64,000 nt of DNA from an uncultured Ectothiorhodospiraceae bacterium (lineage in GTDB: Bacteria > Pseudomonadota > Gammaproteobacteria > Nitrococcales > Nitrococcaceae). Within the stretch, counting starts at the first letter, position 1, and each line of letters starts with the position of its first letter. The stretch lies in assembly GCA_913055565.1 (NCBI GenBank), contig CAJXKP010000001.1, positions 1 to 64,000 of the forward strand. The letters run 5' to 3'. Shown here one piece after another: positions 46,195 to 53,840 of this stretch. The notes beneath the pieces were generated by a model, which was not told the origin of the DNA, ran no database searches, and saw nothing but the letters and a program-made list of their open reading frames with translations. The translations under genes were made by a program, and so were the position numbers.

Positions 46195-46358
46195 CAGCAA
46201 TTCTAATGATGTGATCCCCAGGAAGGGCGCGCTCGCGTTACCCCTACCTAGGGACGCCATAAACCTTCCCTGGAGGCTCGACGGCGGCCGCCCCTGGCCG
46301 CCGACGCCCTCGGCAGGGGCTAACGCGAGCACCTCGAAGGCCAAAATGAGAATTGCTG
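46195..46358 (+). mobile_element. Family A MITE-like element, copy 6
   Basis: A 164-bp copy with perfect termini CAGCAATTCT/AGAATTGCTG and a perfect 9-bp duplication ccctaactg (46186-46194 and 46359-46367). It occupies most of the divergent intergenic region between the symporter and ilvD, with the symporter ATG 22 bp beyond the left duplication. Confidence 0.95.
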
Positions 46359-46398
46359 CCCTAACTGAGGCGCTCAAGATACCGCTATAGCAGCCTGC

Positions 46399-46404
46399 TA
46401 CAAT
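46399..46404 (+). promoter_or_regulatory. Possible ilvD -10 element
   Basis: TACAAT at 46399-46404, 46 bp before the ilvD ATG, matches the sigma70 -10 hexamer at five of six positions. The position 17 bp upstream has no good -35 hexamer. The repeat ends 40 bp upstream, so the promoter core would be outside the insertion. Confidence 0.35.
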
Positions 46405-46449
46405 ACGCGTGTTCACGTAGGGCAATGGTCGCCGGGAGGATGACAAGCA

Positions 46450-48141
46450 ATGGCCGACAATCGCCGTAGCCGAGTGGTAACCCAGGGGCTCGCGCGAACC
46501 CCGAATCGCGCCATGTTGCGCGCTGTGGGGTTCGGCGGTGCCGACTTCGATAAGCCCATCGTCGGCGTCGGCAACGCCCACAGCACCATCACCCCTTGCA
46601 ATATCGGCATCGGGGATCAGGCCGCTCGCGCCGAGACGGCGCTGCGCGAGGCGGGCGCGATGCCCGTATCGTTCGGCACCATCACCATCTCCGACGGCAT
46701 CTCCATGGGCACCGAAGGGATGAAGTACTCCCTCGTCTCGCGCGAGGTGATCGCCGATTCCATTGAGACCGTCTGCAACGGCCAGAGCCTCGACGGCATC
46801 CTCGCCACCGGCGGCTGCGATAAGAACATGCCGGGTGCCATGATCGGCATCGCGCGGCTCAACATCCCGGCGATCTTCGTCTACGGCGGCACCATCAAGC
46901 CCGGCCGCTACAAGGGCGAGGACCTCACCATCGTCTCGGCCTTCGAGGCCGTTGGCAAGGCCTCGGCGGGCAACTTGAGTGACGAGGACGTCCAGGGCAT
47001 CGAGCGCAACGCCTGCCCCGGCGCCGGCTCCTGCGGCGGCATGTTTACGGCCAACACCATGTCGTCGGCGTTCGAGGCCATGGGCATGAGTCTCATGGGC
47101 TCCTCCACGGTCTCGGCCGAGGATGACGAGTCGAATGAGGTCGCTGCCCGTGCAGGCACGGTCCTCATGGACGCCATCCGCCATCAACGCCTGCCACGGG
47201 ACATCATGACGCGCCAGGCATTCGAGAACGCCTTCGCGGTCACCATGGCCCTGGGTGGCTCGACCAACGCCGTGCTGCACCTGCTCGGTATCGCCAATGC
47301 CTGCAATGTGGATCTCAGCATCGACGATGTCGAGCGCATCCGCCAGCAGGTCCCCGTTCTCTGTGACCTCAAGCCCTCGGGGCGCTTCGTGACCAGCCAG
47401 TTCCACGCCGTCGGCGGCACGCCGCAGGTCATGAAGATCCTGTTGGCCAACGGCATGCTCCACGGCGACTGTCTGACGATTACTGGCGATACCATCGCCG
47501 AGCAGGTCGCCCATCTACCCGGCCACCCACCCGCCGACCAGGAGATCATCTGGCCTGTGGACAATCCCCTCTATAGTGCGGGGCACCTGGCGATCCTGCG
47601 CGGCAACCTCGCCGGGGAGGGCGCCGTTGCCAAGGTCACGGGCATTAAGAGGCGCCAGATCACCGGCCCGGCTCGGGTGTTCGATTCCGAGGAGCAGGCC
47701 ATGGAGGCCATCCTGGACGATCAGATCCAGGCCGGTGACGTGGTGGTCATTCGCTACGAGGGGCCCAAGGGCGGACCCGGCATGCGCGAGATGCTCGCCC
47801 CCACATCGGCGATTATCGGCCGTGGCCTGGGGGATCAGGTGGGGCTGATTACCGACGGGCGCTTCTCCGGCGGCACCTACGGCATGGTGGTCGGCCACGT
47901 CGCCCCCGAGGCCGCCGCTGGCGGCACCATCGGACTGGTCGCCGAGGGCGACCCCGTGACCATCGACGCTGACCGTAACCTGCTCCAGCTCGACGTCGAC
48001 GACACCACCCTCGCCAAGCGCCGCCAGGCCTGGAAGCCTCGGCCACCGAACTACCGACGCGGTGTGCTGGGCAAGTACGCCAAGCTCGTTAGCTCCGCGT
48101 GCTACGGCGCCGTTACCGACAAGGACCTGTTCGAGGACTAG
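46450..48141 (+). CDS. ilvD: Dihydroxy-acid dehydratase
   Basis: IlvD dehydrates dihydroxy acids in valine, isoleucine and leucine/pantothenate synthesis, using an Fe-S cluster. The 563 residues carry cluster cysteines Cys50 (TITPCNIG), Cys123 (GGCDKNMPG) and Cys195 ([15 protein letters not shown]), and the C-terminal [12 protein letters not shown] signature. This is the three-cysteine pattern of the family's shorter (non-E. coli) type. GGGAGGAT precedes the ATG. Its TAG stop forms part of a CTAG site that borders a family B repeat. Confidence 0.96.
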   Translation: MADNRRSRVVTQGLARTPNRAMLRAVGFGGADFDKPIVGVGNAHSTITPCNIGIGDQAARAETALREAGAMPVSFGTITISDGISMGTEGMKYSLVSREVIADSIETVCNGQSLDGILATGGCDKNMPGAMIGIARLNIPAIFVYGGTIKPGRYKGEDLTIVSAFEAVGKASAGNLSDEDVQGIERNACPGAGSCGGMFTANTMSSAFEAMGMSLMGSSTVSAEDDESNEVAARAGTVLMDAIRHQRLPRDIMTRQAFENAFAVTMALGGSTNAVLHLLGIANACNVDLSIDDVERIRQQVPVLCDLKPSGRFVTSQFHAVGGTPQVMKILLANGMLHGDCLTITGDTIAEQVAHLPGHPPADQEIIWPVDNPLYSAGHLAILRGNLAGEGAVAKVTGIKRRQITGPARVFDSEEQAMEAILDDQIQAGDVVVIRYEGPKGGPGMREMLAPTSAIIGRGLGDQVGLITDGRFSGGTYGMVVGHVAPEAAAGGTIGLVAEGDPVTIDADRNLLQLDVDDTTLAKRRQAWKPRPPNYRRGVLGKYAKLVSSACYGAVTDKDLFED

Positions 48142-48301
48142 GCGTCGAGGGGACGCTGAATAACCCTCGCGGGTCCCTGCGCGCCGAGCCGCTGGGCAGA
48201 CGCCCAGCCGGCGTTGCAACGTCTGACCCTACTGCCAGTACAGTGTGGCGCGCCGCTGGCGTCCAGCTGCCAGAGACTGGTGCGAACTGTTCGCTGTGTG
48301 C
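48142..48301 (-). mobile_element. Family B inverted-repeat element, diverged copy after ilvD
   Basis: About 160 bp starting directly after the CTAG containing the ilvD stop (48138-48141) and ending before CTAA (48302-48305). Internal GGGACGCTGAATAA (48154-48167) matches the right end of the copy at 53647. The reverse complement of 48266-48292 matches 53656-53682 at 23 of 27 positions. It is therefore in opposite orientation to the lipA copy and more decayed. Confidence 0.6.
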
Positions 48302-48303
48302 CT

Positions 48304-48322
48304 AATCCCGCGCCGCGGGATT
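48304..48322. terminator. Palindromic hairpin between ilvD and the Sco1 gene
   Basis: AATCCCGCG and CGCGGGATT are perfect arms around a single central C, effectively a 7-bp stem with a 5-base loop. It ends on the stop codon of the convergent Sco1-like gene and probably acts as a two-way terminator, although only short A/T runs follow. Confidence 0.5.
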
Positions 48323-48905
48323 ATAACTGGGTGAGCTGTTTGAGATCGGCCGCTATGGCCTCGACGCTGTCATCCTGGCGGAGCATCAGCCGCACCTGGC
48401 CCTGGTCGTCGAATACGAATACGGCGGATGAGTGCGACACCAGGTAGTTTTCGGCCTCGCCCTTCTTGGAGCCGTAGCTGTAGGTGACGCGATAGCGCTT
48501 GCTTAGCGCCCCGAGCTGTTCCTGGGTGCCCGTCGCACCGATAAAGCGCGCACCGAAGGCGTCGGTGTACTGCCGGAGCTGTTTCGGGCTGTCCCGATCC
48601 GGATCGACGGACACGAACAGGATCCGTACCTGCTCGGCCACGGAGGTCGGTAGCCTCTGCATCACGGCCGCCAGCTTGCCCATCATGACCGGGCAGATAT
48701 CGGGACAACTGGTGTAACCGAAGAACAGCAGCGTCGTATGGCCCTCGACTCGGGAGGCGGTGATCGTTTCGCCGGACTCGCCCGTAAGCTCAAACGCCAG
48801 ATCCGGCATCAGCCCGCTTATGTCTTTGGTCCGCCAGGATACGTCACCGCAAGCGACGAGCAGCGCCACGGCGACGAACACCCCGGCCAACGATCCTGCT
48901 CTCAT
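48321..48905 (-). CDS. SCO1/SenC-family copper chaperone lipoprotein
   Basis: A 194-residue thioredoxin-fold protein that delivers copper to the CuA site of cytochrome oxidase. The lipobox LVAC places the lipidated cysteine at residue 19. The copper motif is CPDIC (Cys67 and Cys71 in TSCPDICP), with the distal histidine His158 in LVSHSSAV, so all ligands are present. The start overlaps the stop of the Caa3_CtaG gene as ATGA. It is a logical partner of the ctaCDE oxidase 12 kb away in this window. Confidence 0.92.
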   Translation of the reverse strand: MRAGSLAGVFVAVALLVACGDVSWRTKDISGLMPDLAFELTGESGETITASRVEGHTTLLFFGYTSCPDICPVMMGKLAAVMQRLPTSVAEQVRILFVSVDPDRDSPKQLRQYTDAFGARFIGATGTQEQLGALSKRYRVTYSYGSKKGEAENYLVSHSSAVFVFDDQGQVRLMLRQDDSVEAIAADLKQLTQL

Positions 48906-49762
48906 GCGACCTCCAAGGTTTTCGGACGCCGCGCTGCCTCACCACCCAACTCATTGAGTCGCATGGCTAACAGCACCAACACGCCAATGACGCTCATCAT
49001 AGCAGCGGGTATCCAGGTCAGCACGCCGCCTAGCTGTTGGTCGGTCATGGGATTGATGGGGAAGGCCCGACCGCAGACGGAGTAGACATCGAATAGGTTG
49101 GTCTCGCTAAACACCATGATCGCCCCAACCAGGATCTGCGGCGGCACGACCGCCACCAGCAACGCCACGCGTTTACCAAAGGACAGACACGGCGTCAGTC
49201 CGGCGGCATCGCGGGCGAATATCAGCCACCAAAACAGCAACCCATCCAGCGCCATGGACGCATTCATGAGCCAGTACAGCTGGGCGCTAAGCATGGCATC
49301 GAAATGCACGCTGGGAATAAGCCAGAGATAGATCAGCCCCACGAACAGCACGCCCGCGATGATGGGGTGCTGGAGCAGGCGGTAAGGCAACGAAAGCACC
49401 GTGAGCCAGCGCGAACGGCGCCACCGACGCCATGGTTCGTTCACCACCCTCGGCAGGCCAGCGGCCAACACCGGCGCCGGCGCCGATAGCGCCACCAGAA
49501 ACGGGGCCAAGTGATGGAGTACCAAATGCTGGCCGCGATGGGCGTAGAACAAGTATTGGGCGTAGTAGTCTAGCCGTGTCTGAGTCACGACGTAAAAACC
49601 GACCAATCCGATAGCAAAGGCCGCGACCCGCGGGATACCGGGCCATGCGCCGCGCCAGCAGCCGCTGAGGTAGAGGACGGCAGCGCCCCAGATAGCGGCC
49701 TGTACCAGGGGCGCGAACTCCCAAGGGGTGAGAAACCAGCGCACGCCGGCGATGACTTCCAC
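48902..49762 (-). CDS. Caa3_CtaG-family cytochrome oxidase assembly membrane protein
   Basis: A 286-residue integral membrane protein with about seven helices, matching the Caa3_CtaG (Bacillus CtaG-type) family rather than Cox11. Key features are the His-rich YAHRGQHLVLHHLAPFLVAL (about 73-92), WLIPSVHFDAML and MNASMALDGLLFWWLI. Such proteins support copper insertion into caa3/aa3 oxidases. It is translationally coupled to the Sco1 gene. It may replace the Cox11 protein missing from the oxidase cluster; that link is inference. Confidence 0.83.
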   Translation of the reverse strand: MEVIAGVRWFLTPWEFAPLVQAAIWGAAVLYLSGCWRGAWPGIPRVAAFAIGLVGFYVVTQTRLDYYAQYLFYAHRGQHLVLHHLAPFLVALSAPAPVLAAGLPRVVNEPWRRWRRSRWLTVLSLPYRLLQHPIIAGVLFVGLIYLWLIPSVHFDAMLSAQLYWLMNASMALDGLLFWWLIFARDAAGLTPCLSFGKRVALLVAVVPPQILVGAIMVFSETNLFDVYSVCGRAFPINPMTDQQLGGVLTWIPAAMMSVIGVLVLLAMRLNELGGEAARRPKTLEVA

Positions 49763-49886
49763 GGTCTCGTTGCCTCCAGCTGGCGGTCAGCGCCCCGTCG
49801 GCGATACGGGGCTGTAGCGACGGACCGGGCAACCCGGCACGTGTTCCCGAACTCGCCGCCAGCGTCCATCTAGCCGCCCGCGGCAG

Positions 49887-50522
49887 CTACTTGTTGGGCT
49901 GCGGTGTCATCCGGAGATAGGGGCGCAGCTCGTTCCAGCCCTTCGGGAACTGGGAGGCCGCATCCTCATTGGATATCGTGGGTAGGATAACGCAATCCTG
50001 ACCCTCGACCCAGTCCACCGGGGTAGCGACCCGATGATTGTCGGTGAGCTGGAGCGAATCAATCACCCGCAGGATCTCGCCGAAGTTGCGGCCGGTGCTC
50101 GCCGGATAGGTCAACGTGGTGCGGATCTTGTTCGCGGCATCGATGATGAACACCGAGCGTACCGTCCCCGGTGAATCGGAGTTGGGATGGATCATGTCGT
50201 AGAGCTCGGAGATGTGCCGATCCTCGTCCGCGATGATCGGGAAGTTGACCTCGGCATTCTGGGTGTCATTGATATCGCCGATCCAGTGGTTGTGGTGCTC
50301 GGTGGAGTCAACGGACAGCGCGATGGCCTTAACGCCGCGCTTATCGAACTCCTCCTTGAGCTTGGCCGCTTGCCCCAGTTCGGTGGTGCACACGGGGGTG
50401 AAGTCGGCCGGATGGCTGTACAGCACGACCCAGTTGTCGCCCGCCCACTCGTGGAAGTTGATCTTGCCCACGGAGGTATTCGCCGTGAAATCCGGGGCCG
50501 TATCGCCGAGACGCAAACTCAT
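49887..50522 (-). CDS. Peroxiredoxin of the 1-Cys (Prx6) type
   Basis: A 211-residue peroxidase. The peroxidatic Cys45 is in PADFTPVCTTELG with the PxxxTxxC motif, and the conserved Arg lies later, in SVFIIDAANKIRTTLTYP. The long C-terminal domain (RVIDSLQLTDNHRVATPVDW, then DCVILPTIS) marks the Prx6 subfamily. It reduces hydrogen peroxide or alkyl peroxides in the cytoplasm. AGAGGTGAG precedes the ATG. No OxyR-like operator was recognised upstream. Confidence 0.93.
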   Translation of the reverse strand: MSLRLGDTAPDFTANTSVGKINFHEWAGDNWVVLYSHPADFTPVCTTELGQAAKLKEEFDKRGVKAIALSVDSTEHHNHWIGDINDTQNAEVNFPIIADEDRHISELYDMIHPNSDSPGTVRSVFIIDAANKIRTTLTYPASTGRNFGEILRVIDSLQLTDNHRVATPVDWVEGQDCVILPTISNEDAASQFPKGWNELRPYLRMTPQPNK

Positions 50523-50610
50523 AACTCACCTCTTGCTCGATGGACTTATACCAATGACGACAGTAGCAAGCGGCGTTTATGCTCACAAAGAATGGATGGT
50601 TTTATTGTTA

Positions 50611-50904
50611 CTACTCTGCGCTATAACGCCGCATGTGCCGGTACGCCGTGTGAGTGAGCAGAACACAGTGGATGGTGGACTCATAGATCAATCCCTGACG
50701 CCGCAACGCCTCGATATAACGACCGTGCTCGCTGGCGTCGAGCCGAAAGAAGTCGCGCTCCTCGATCAGCTGGTCTCGGACGCGCTTAAAGGCGCGAAAG
50801 CTCGTGCCCTTGGCGACACCGTTCAAACGATCGACCTGGCGCAGCGTCAGAACGTCCCGGCCGGCATGCTGCAATGGCGTCTCGCTCATGGCTGGGGTAC
50901 TCAC
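50611..50904 (-). CDS. Small protein with ORF6N-like features
   Basis: A 97-residue basic protein of unknown role. LTLRQVDRLNGVAKGTSFRAF, then RDQLIEERDFFRLDA, and the closing IHCVLLTHTAYRHM resemble the ORF6N/KilA-N-type DNA-binding modules common in phages and regulators (the VLLT..GY ending is typical). It would be a single small domain. It is upstream of the peroxiredoxin on the same strand, 88 bp away, so a regulatory link is possible but unproven. The start codon could also be Met6. Confidence 0.5.
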   Translation of the reverse strand: MSTPAMSETPLQHAGRDVLTLRQVDRLNGVAKGTSFRAFKRVRDQLIEERDFFRLDASEHGRYIEALRRQGLIYESTIHCVLLTHTAYRHMRRYSAE

Positions 50905-50924
50905 CTAGACCGCGCATCGTGCGG

Positions 50925-50953
50925 GTGACCGCCACCCGTAAGGCGATTATAGT
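50925..50953 (+). promoter_or_regulatory. Sigma70-like promoter of the SohB gene
   Basis: GTGACC (50925-50930) and TATAGT (50948-50953) are separated by exactly 17 bp and match the -35 and -10 consensus at four and five of six positions. The downstream ATG is at 50989, with AAGGAG at 50977-50982. Confidence 0.5.
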
Positions 50954-50988
50954 CGGTAGCCTCGCGCTAGCGGTATAAGGAGTCATTG

Positions 50989-51993
50989 ATGGACGTCGTT
51001 GCCGACTACGGGCTGTTCCTAGCCAAGACGGCTACCCTGCTGGTGGCCCTCGCGATCGCGCTGGGCTTGGTAGCGGCAGCCATCGCACGGGGGCGAAGCG
51101 GCACGCGCCGCGAGTATCTTGAGTTGACGCGACTCAACGACCATTTCCGCGAGATGTCGCGCCGCATCGAGGATGATCGCACGCGGACGGCGCGCCTGAA
51201 GCGACGTGCCCTGCGCGGGCAACGCCGCCAGCAGCGCGCCGAACGCCGGCGTGAGGGCCGCCTGCCGCGGCTGTTTGTGCTGGACTTCCACGGCGACATG
51301 CGGGCGAGCGCGACGGACAGCCTGCGCCAGGAGGTCAGCGCCATCATCGCTAGCGCACATGATAGCGATGAGGTGCTGCTGCGGCTGGAGAGCCCGGGCG
51401 GGCTGGTTCACGCCTACGGCCTGGCAGCCTCCGAGCTGGCGCGGCTAAGATCCCGCGGCATCCGGCTTACGGTCAGCGTCGATCGGGTCGCGGCGAGCGG
51501 CGGCTACCTTATGGCGGGCGTCGCGGACCTGATCATTGCCGCGCCGTTCGCTATCGTCGGCTCCATCGGCGTGGTCGCCCAGCTGCCCAATTTCCATCGC
51601 CTGCTCCAACGCAATGATATCGACTTCGAGTTGCATACCGCCGGCGAGCATAAGCGCACCTTAACCATGTTCGGCGAGAACACCGATGACGCGCGGAACA
51701 AATTCCGCGATGAGCTCGAGCAGATCCACGACCAGTTCAAGGCCCACCTGGCACGCTATCGGCCACGCCTGGACATCGACAGCGTCGCGACCGGGGAGTA
51801 CTGGCTCGGCGAGCAGGCGCGCGATATGGGCCTTGTCGATGACGTGCAGACCAGCGATGACTTCCTGCTTGAGCGCCGTGAACGCATGGAGCTTGTCGGC
51901 CTTAAATGGCACCGCAAGGATGGGCTCGGCCGGCGGGTGACCCTAGCCATGGAGAGCCTGGTGGCGCGCGCGGATCAGCGGCTAGGCACCTAG
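50989..51993 (+). CDS. sohB: SohB-like inner-membrane serine protease (S49 family)
   Basis: A 334-residue membrane-anchored peptidase related to SppA. Residues 8-32 form a transmembrane anchor. A basic Arg-rich coiled segment (about 60-90) precedes the protease domain. The catalytic serine is in VAASGGYLMAGVAD (about 171-184), and the general-base lysine is in TAGEHKRTLTMFGEN. The SohB N-terminal domain is present in LPRLFVLDFHGDMRAS. It is thought to degrade periplasmic or membrane peptides. The ATG at 50989 has AAGGAG upstream. Its TAG stop is inside the CTAG that borders a family B element. Confidence 0.88.
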   Translation: MDVVADYGLFLAKTATLLVALAIALGLVAAAIARGRSGTRREYLELTRLNDHFREMSRRIEDDRTRTARLKRRALRGQRRQQRAERRREGRLPRLFVLDFHGDMRASATDSLRQEVSAIIASAHDSDEVLLRLESPGGLVHAYGLAASELARLRSRGIRLTVSVDRVAASGGYLMAGVADLIIAAPFAIVGSIGVVAQLPNFHRLLQRNDIDFELHTAGEHKRTLTMFGENTDDARNKFRDELEQIHDQFKAHLARYRPRLDIDSVATGEYWLGEQARDMGLVDDVQTSDDFLLERRERMELVGLKWHRKDGLGRRVTLAMESLVARADQRLGT

Positions 51994-52049
51994 CAAACGC
52001 TGAACCGCTCGCGTGAGCCTCTGGCTCACGGGCCTCGTTCAGCGTTCCC
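51994..52049. mobile_element. Family B element, short 56-bp copy, between two stop codons
   Basis: An inverted repeat flanked by CTAG on both sides (51990-51993 and 52050-52053). The outer arms are AACGCTGAAC and GTTCAGCGTT. The inner stem CGTGAGCC/GGCTCACG encloses TCT. The left CTAG includes the sohB stop and the right CTAG includes the stop of the convergent TusA-like gene. It probably works as a bidirectional terminator today. Confidence 0.7.
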
Positions 52050-52283
52050 CTAGCCGCGTCGCAGGACGAAGATGTAGACACCATCGTCTTGGGTATGAGT
52101 CACTAGCTCATGCTCGGTTTTATCGCAGAACGCCGTAAAATCAATGACGGCGTGCGGGTCGGTCGCCTCCACACGGAGCAGCGATCCCCGCGGCAGCGTA
52201 ACCAGCTGCTTCTTGGTCTTGAGGATGGGGAGCGGGCAGTTATAGCCCTTAACGTCCAGCTCAGCGTCACACTCGGCGGTCAT
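52050..52283 (-). CDS. TusA-family sulfur carrier protein
   Basis: A 77-residue SirA/TusA-like protein. The sulfur-accepting cysteine is in the CPxP motif GYNCPLPILKTKK (about residues 13-25), with the typical LLRVEATDPHAVIDFTAFC following. TusA proteins relay persulfide sulfur for tRNA thiolation, molybdenum cofactor or, in sulfur oxidisers, dissimilatory sulfur metabolism. No dsr/hdr genes are in the window, so its pathway is undecided. The stop lies in the CTAG of the family B element. Confidence 0.88.
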   Translation of the reverse strand: MTAECDAELDVKGYNCPLPILKTKKQLVTLPRGSLLRVEATDPHAVIDFTAFCDKTEHELVTHTQDDGVYIFVLRRG

Positions 52284-52339
52284 GGCTCAATCAGGTATAC
52301 TATGTACATGTTATTGTACGACGCGAGGGGCGCGAAATC

Positions 52340-52546
52340 ATGAATCCAGACTACGATAAGCCTACGCAGCATGATAATACGGAGCCGACGAAGGAGGGTC
52401 ATGAGCCCTATGACCCACGCCCGGTGAGTGACGCCGAGCTACGCGAAGAGTACACCCAGGAGGAGGTAGAACGCTGGCGCCAAGAGGCCGACGAGCATCA
52501 TACCCAGTGGTTCTCGGTCATGGAGAACGATTACGGTAGGGACTGA
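52340..52546 (+). CDS. Small acidic protein of unknown function
   Basis: A 68-residue, strongly acidic, hydrophilic protein rich in Glu, Asp, His and Pro, with no cysteine and no hydrophobic segment. The core is VSDAELREEYTQEEVERWRQ, predicted helical. A TATACT sequence at 52293-52298, upstream of the ATG, could be a -10 box. I recognise no family. The composition fits a soluble protein from a salt-adapted cytoplasm. It precedes lipA by 95 bp. Confidence 0.6.
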   Translation: MNPDYDKPTQHDNTEPTKEGHEPYDPRPVSDAELREEYTQEEVERWRQEADEHHTQWFSVMENDYGRD

Positions 52547-52641
52547 TGGCCGGCCCCGGAACTCGGTGCCCGGCTAACCAGTCCTAGCATCAACGGGTCA
52601 AAGCGGCCCATCGCGATGAGCAAAGCGCAGGATAATCAGTC

Positions 52642-53646
52642 ATGAGTGCATTCAAGGATATCGAGATTGCGGTCACTAGCGGTTCCAAGTATGAAAAGCC
52701 CACGGGCGTGCGCGCCATCAAGGACGGCGTCAAGACGCAACGCCAATACCAGCCGGTAACCAAAGGCAATAAACCAAGCTGGCTCAAGGTCCAGGTACCG
52801 ACCGGCGCGGGCTATCAGCGCACTAAACAAGCCGTACGGGATCACAACCTGTCAACGGTGTGTGAGGAGTCGATGTGCCCGAACATCGGCGAATGCTGGA
52901 GCGCGGGCACAGCGACCATCATGCTTATGGGCGATGTCTGCACGCGCGCCTGCCGCTTTTGCGCGGTGGACACGGGCAACCCCAAGGGCTGGCTGGATAC
53001 GGACGAGCCCCGCCAGACCGCGGAGACCGTGCGCCTGATGGGGCTGAGGTACGTCGTACTAACCTCGGTCGACCGCGACGACCTGGAGGACGCGGGTGCC
53101 GGCCACTACGCTGCCTGTATTAACAAGATTAAGGAGGACAATCCTGATACGGCCGTGGAGGCTCTGACGCCCGACTTTGGGGGGGTACACCAGTGGGTCG
53201 ATCGGGTCATCGACACCGGCCTCGAGGTCTTCGCGCAGAACGTCGAGACCGTGCGTCGGCTAACCCATCCGGTTCGCGATCCGCGCGCCGGGTATGATCG
53301 CACGCTCGATGTCCTGGCCCACGCTAAGGAGCGCAACCCCAAGGTACTGACCAAGACCAGCCTAATGCTGGGCCTCGGTGAGACCGAGGATGAGATCGAT
53401 GAGACGATGGACGATCTGCGCGCTATCGGCGTCGATGTCGTGACCTTCGGGCAATATCTGCGCCCGACCGTTAATCATCTACCCGTCGAGCGGTTCGTGC
53501 CGCCGGAGGACTTCGCCAAATATCGCCAGTGGGGCCTGGATAAGGGGTTCCTAGAGGTGGTCTCGGGCCCGTTGGTGCGCTCGAGCTATCGCGCCGAGCG
53601 GGTGCTGGAGAAGAACAACTGCGGCATCGACGTCGAGTCGGCCTAG
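52642..53646 (+). CDS. lipA: Lipoyl synthase
   Basis: A radical-SAM enzyme that inserts two sulfurs into octanoyl groups on 2-oxoacid dehydrogenases and GcvH. The 334 residues have the auxiliary-cluster cysteines Cys74, Cys79 and Cys85 ([12 protein letters not shown]), the radical-SAM triad Cys100, Cys104 and Cys107 (CTRACRFC), and the C-terminal RSSYRAE serine motif. An N-terminal extension of some 20-30 residues precedes the usual LKV start. No lipB is adjacent. The TAG stop (53644-53646) forms part of the CTAG bordering a family B element. Confidence 0.96.
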   Translation: MSAFKDIEIAVTSGSKYEKPTGVRAIKDGVKTQRQYQPVTKGNKPSWLKVQVPTGAGYQRTKQAVRDHNLSTVCEESMCPNIGECWSAGTATIMLMGDVCTRACRFCAVDTGNPKGWLDTDEPRQTAETVRLMGLRYVVLTSVDRDDLEDAGAGHYAACINKIKEDNPDTAVEALTPDFGGVHQWVDRVIDTGLEVFAQNVETVRRLTHPVRDPRAGYDRTLDVLAHAKERNPKVLTKTSLMLGLGETEDEIDETMDDLRAIGVDVVTFGQYLRPTVNHLPVERFVPPEDFAKYRQWGLDKGFLEVVSGPLVRSSYRAERVLEKNNCGIDVESA

Positions 53647-53807
53647 GGAAACGCTGAACAATTCGCACGAGGCTCTGGCCGCTGAGCGTGCGCTCTGGCT
53701 GAGCACGGTGCGCCACGCATCACGGGTAGTTCAGTCAAATTCTGCGGGGTCGGCGGCCCGCGCGCTCAACGGCCCCGGCGGGCGCGCGGGAATTATTCAG
53801 CGTCTCC
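53647..53807 (+). mobile_element. Family B inverted-repeat element, best copy, after lipA
   Basis: A 161-bp element flanked by CTAG at both ends (53643-53646, containing the lipA stop, and 53808-53811). Its ends are GGAAACGCTGAACAATTCGC and, reverse complemented, GGAGACGCTGAATAATTCCC: 20 bases with three differences. GG ends with a CTAG-type target resemble the IS5 group. It has no coding capacity. Confidence 0.8.
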
Positions 53808-53840
53808 CTAGCGGGGCGGCCCATCGCTCCCCTGCCGCCG

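Noticed and set aside
45979-47514. A 511-codon minus-strand frame opposite ilvD running through the family A repeat
   Set aside because: It is the antisense of ilvD plus a mobile repeat; its composition is low-complexity and ilvD is certain.
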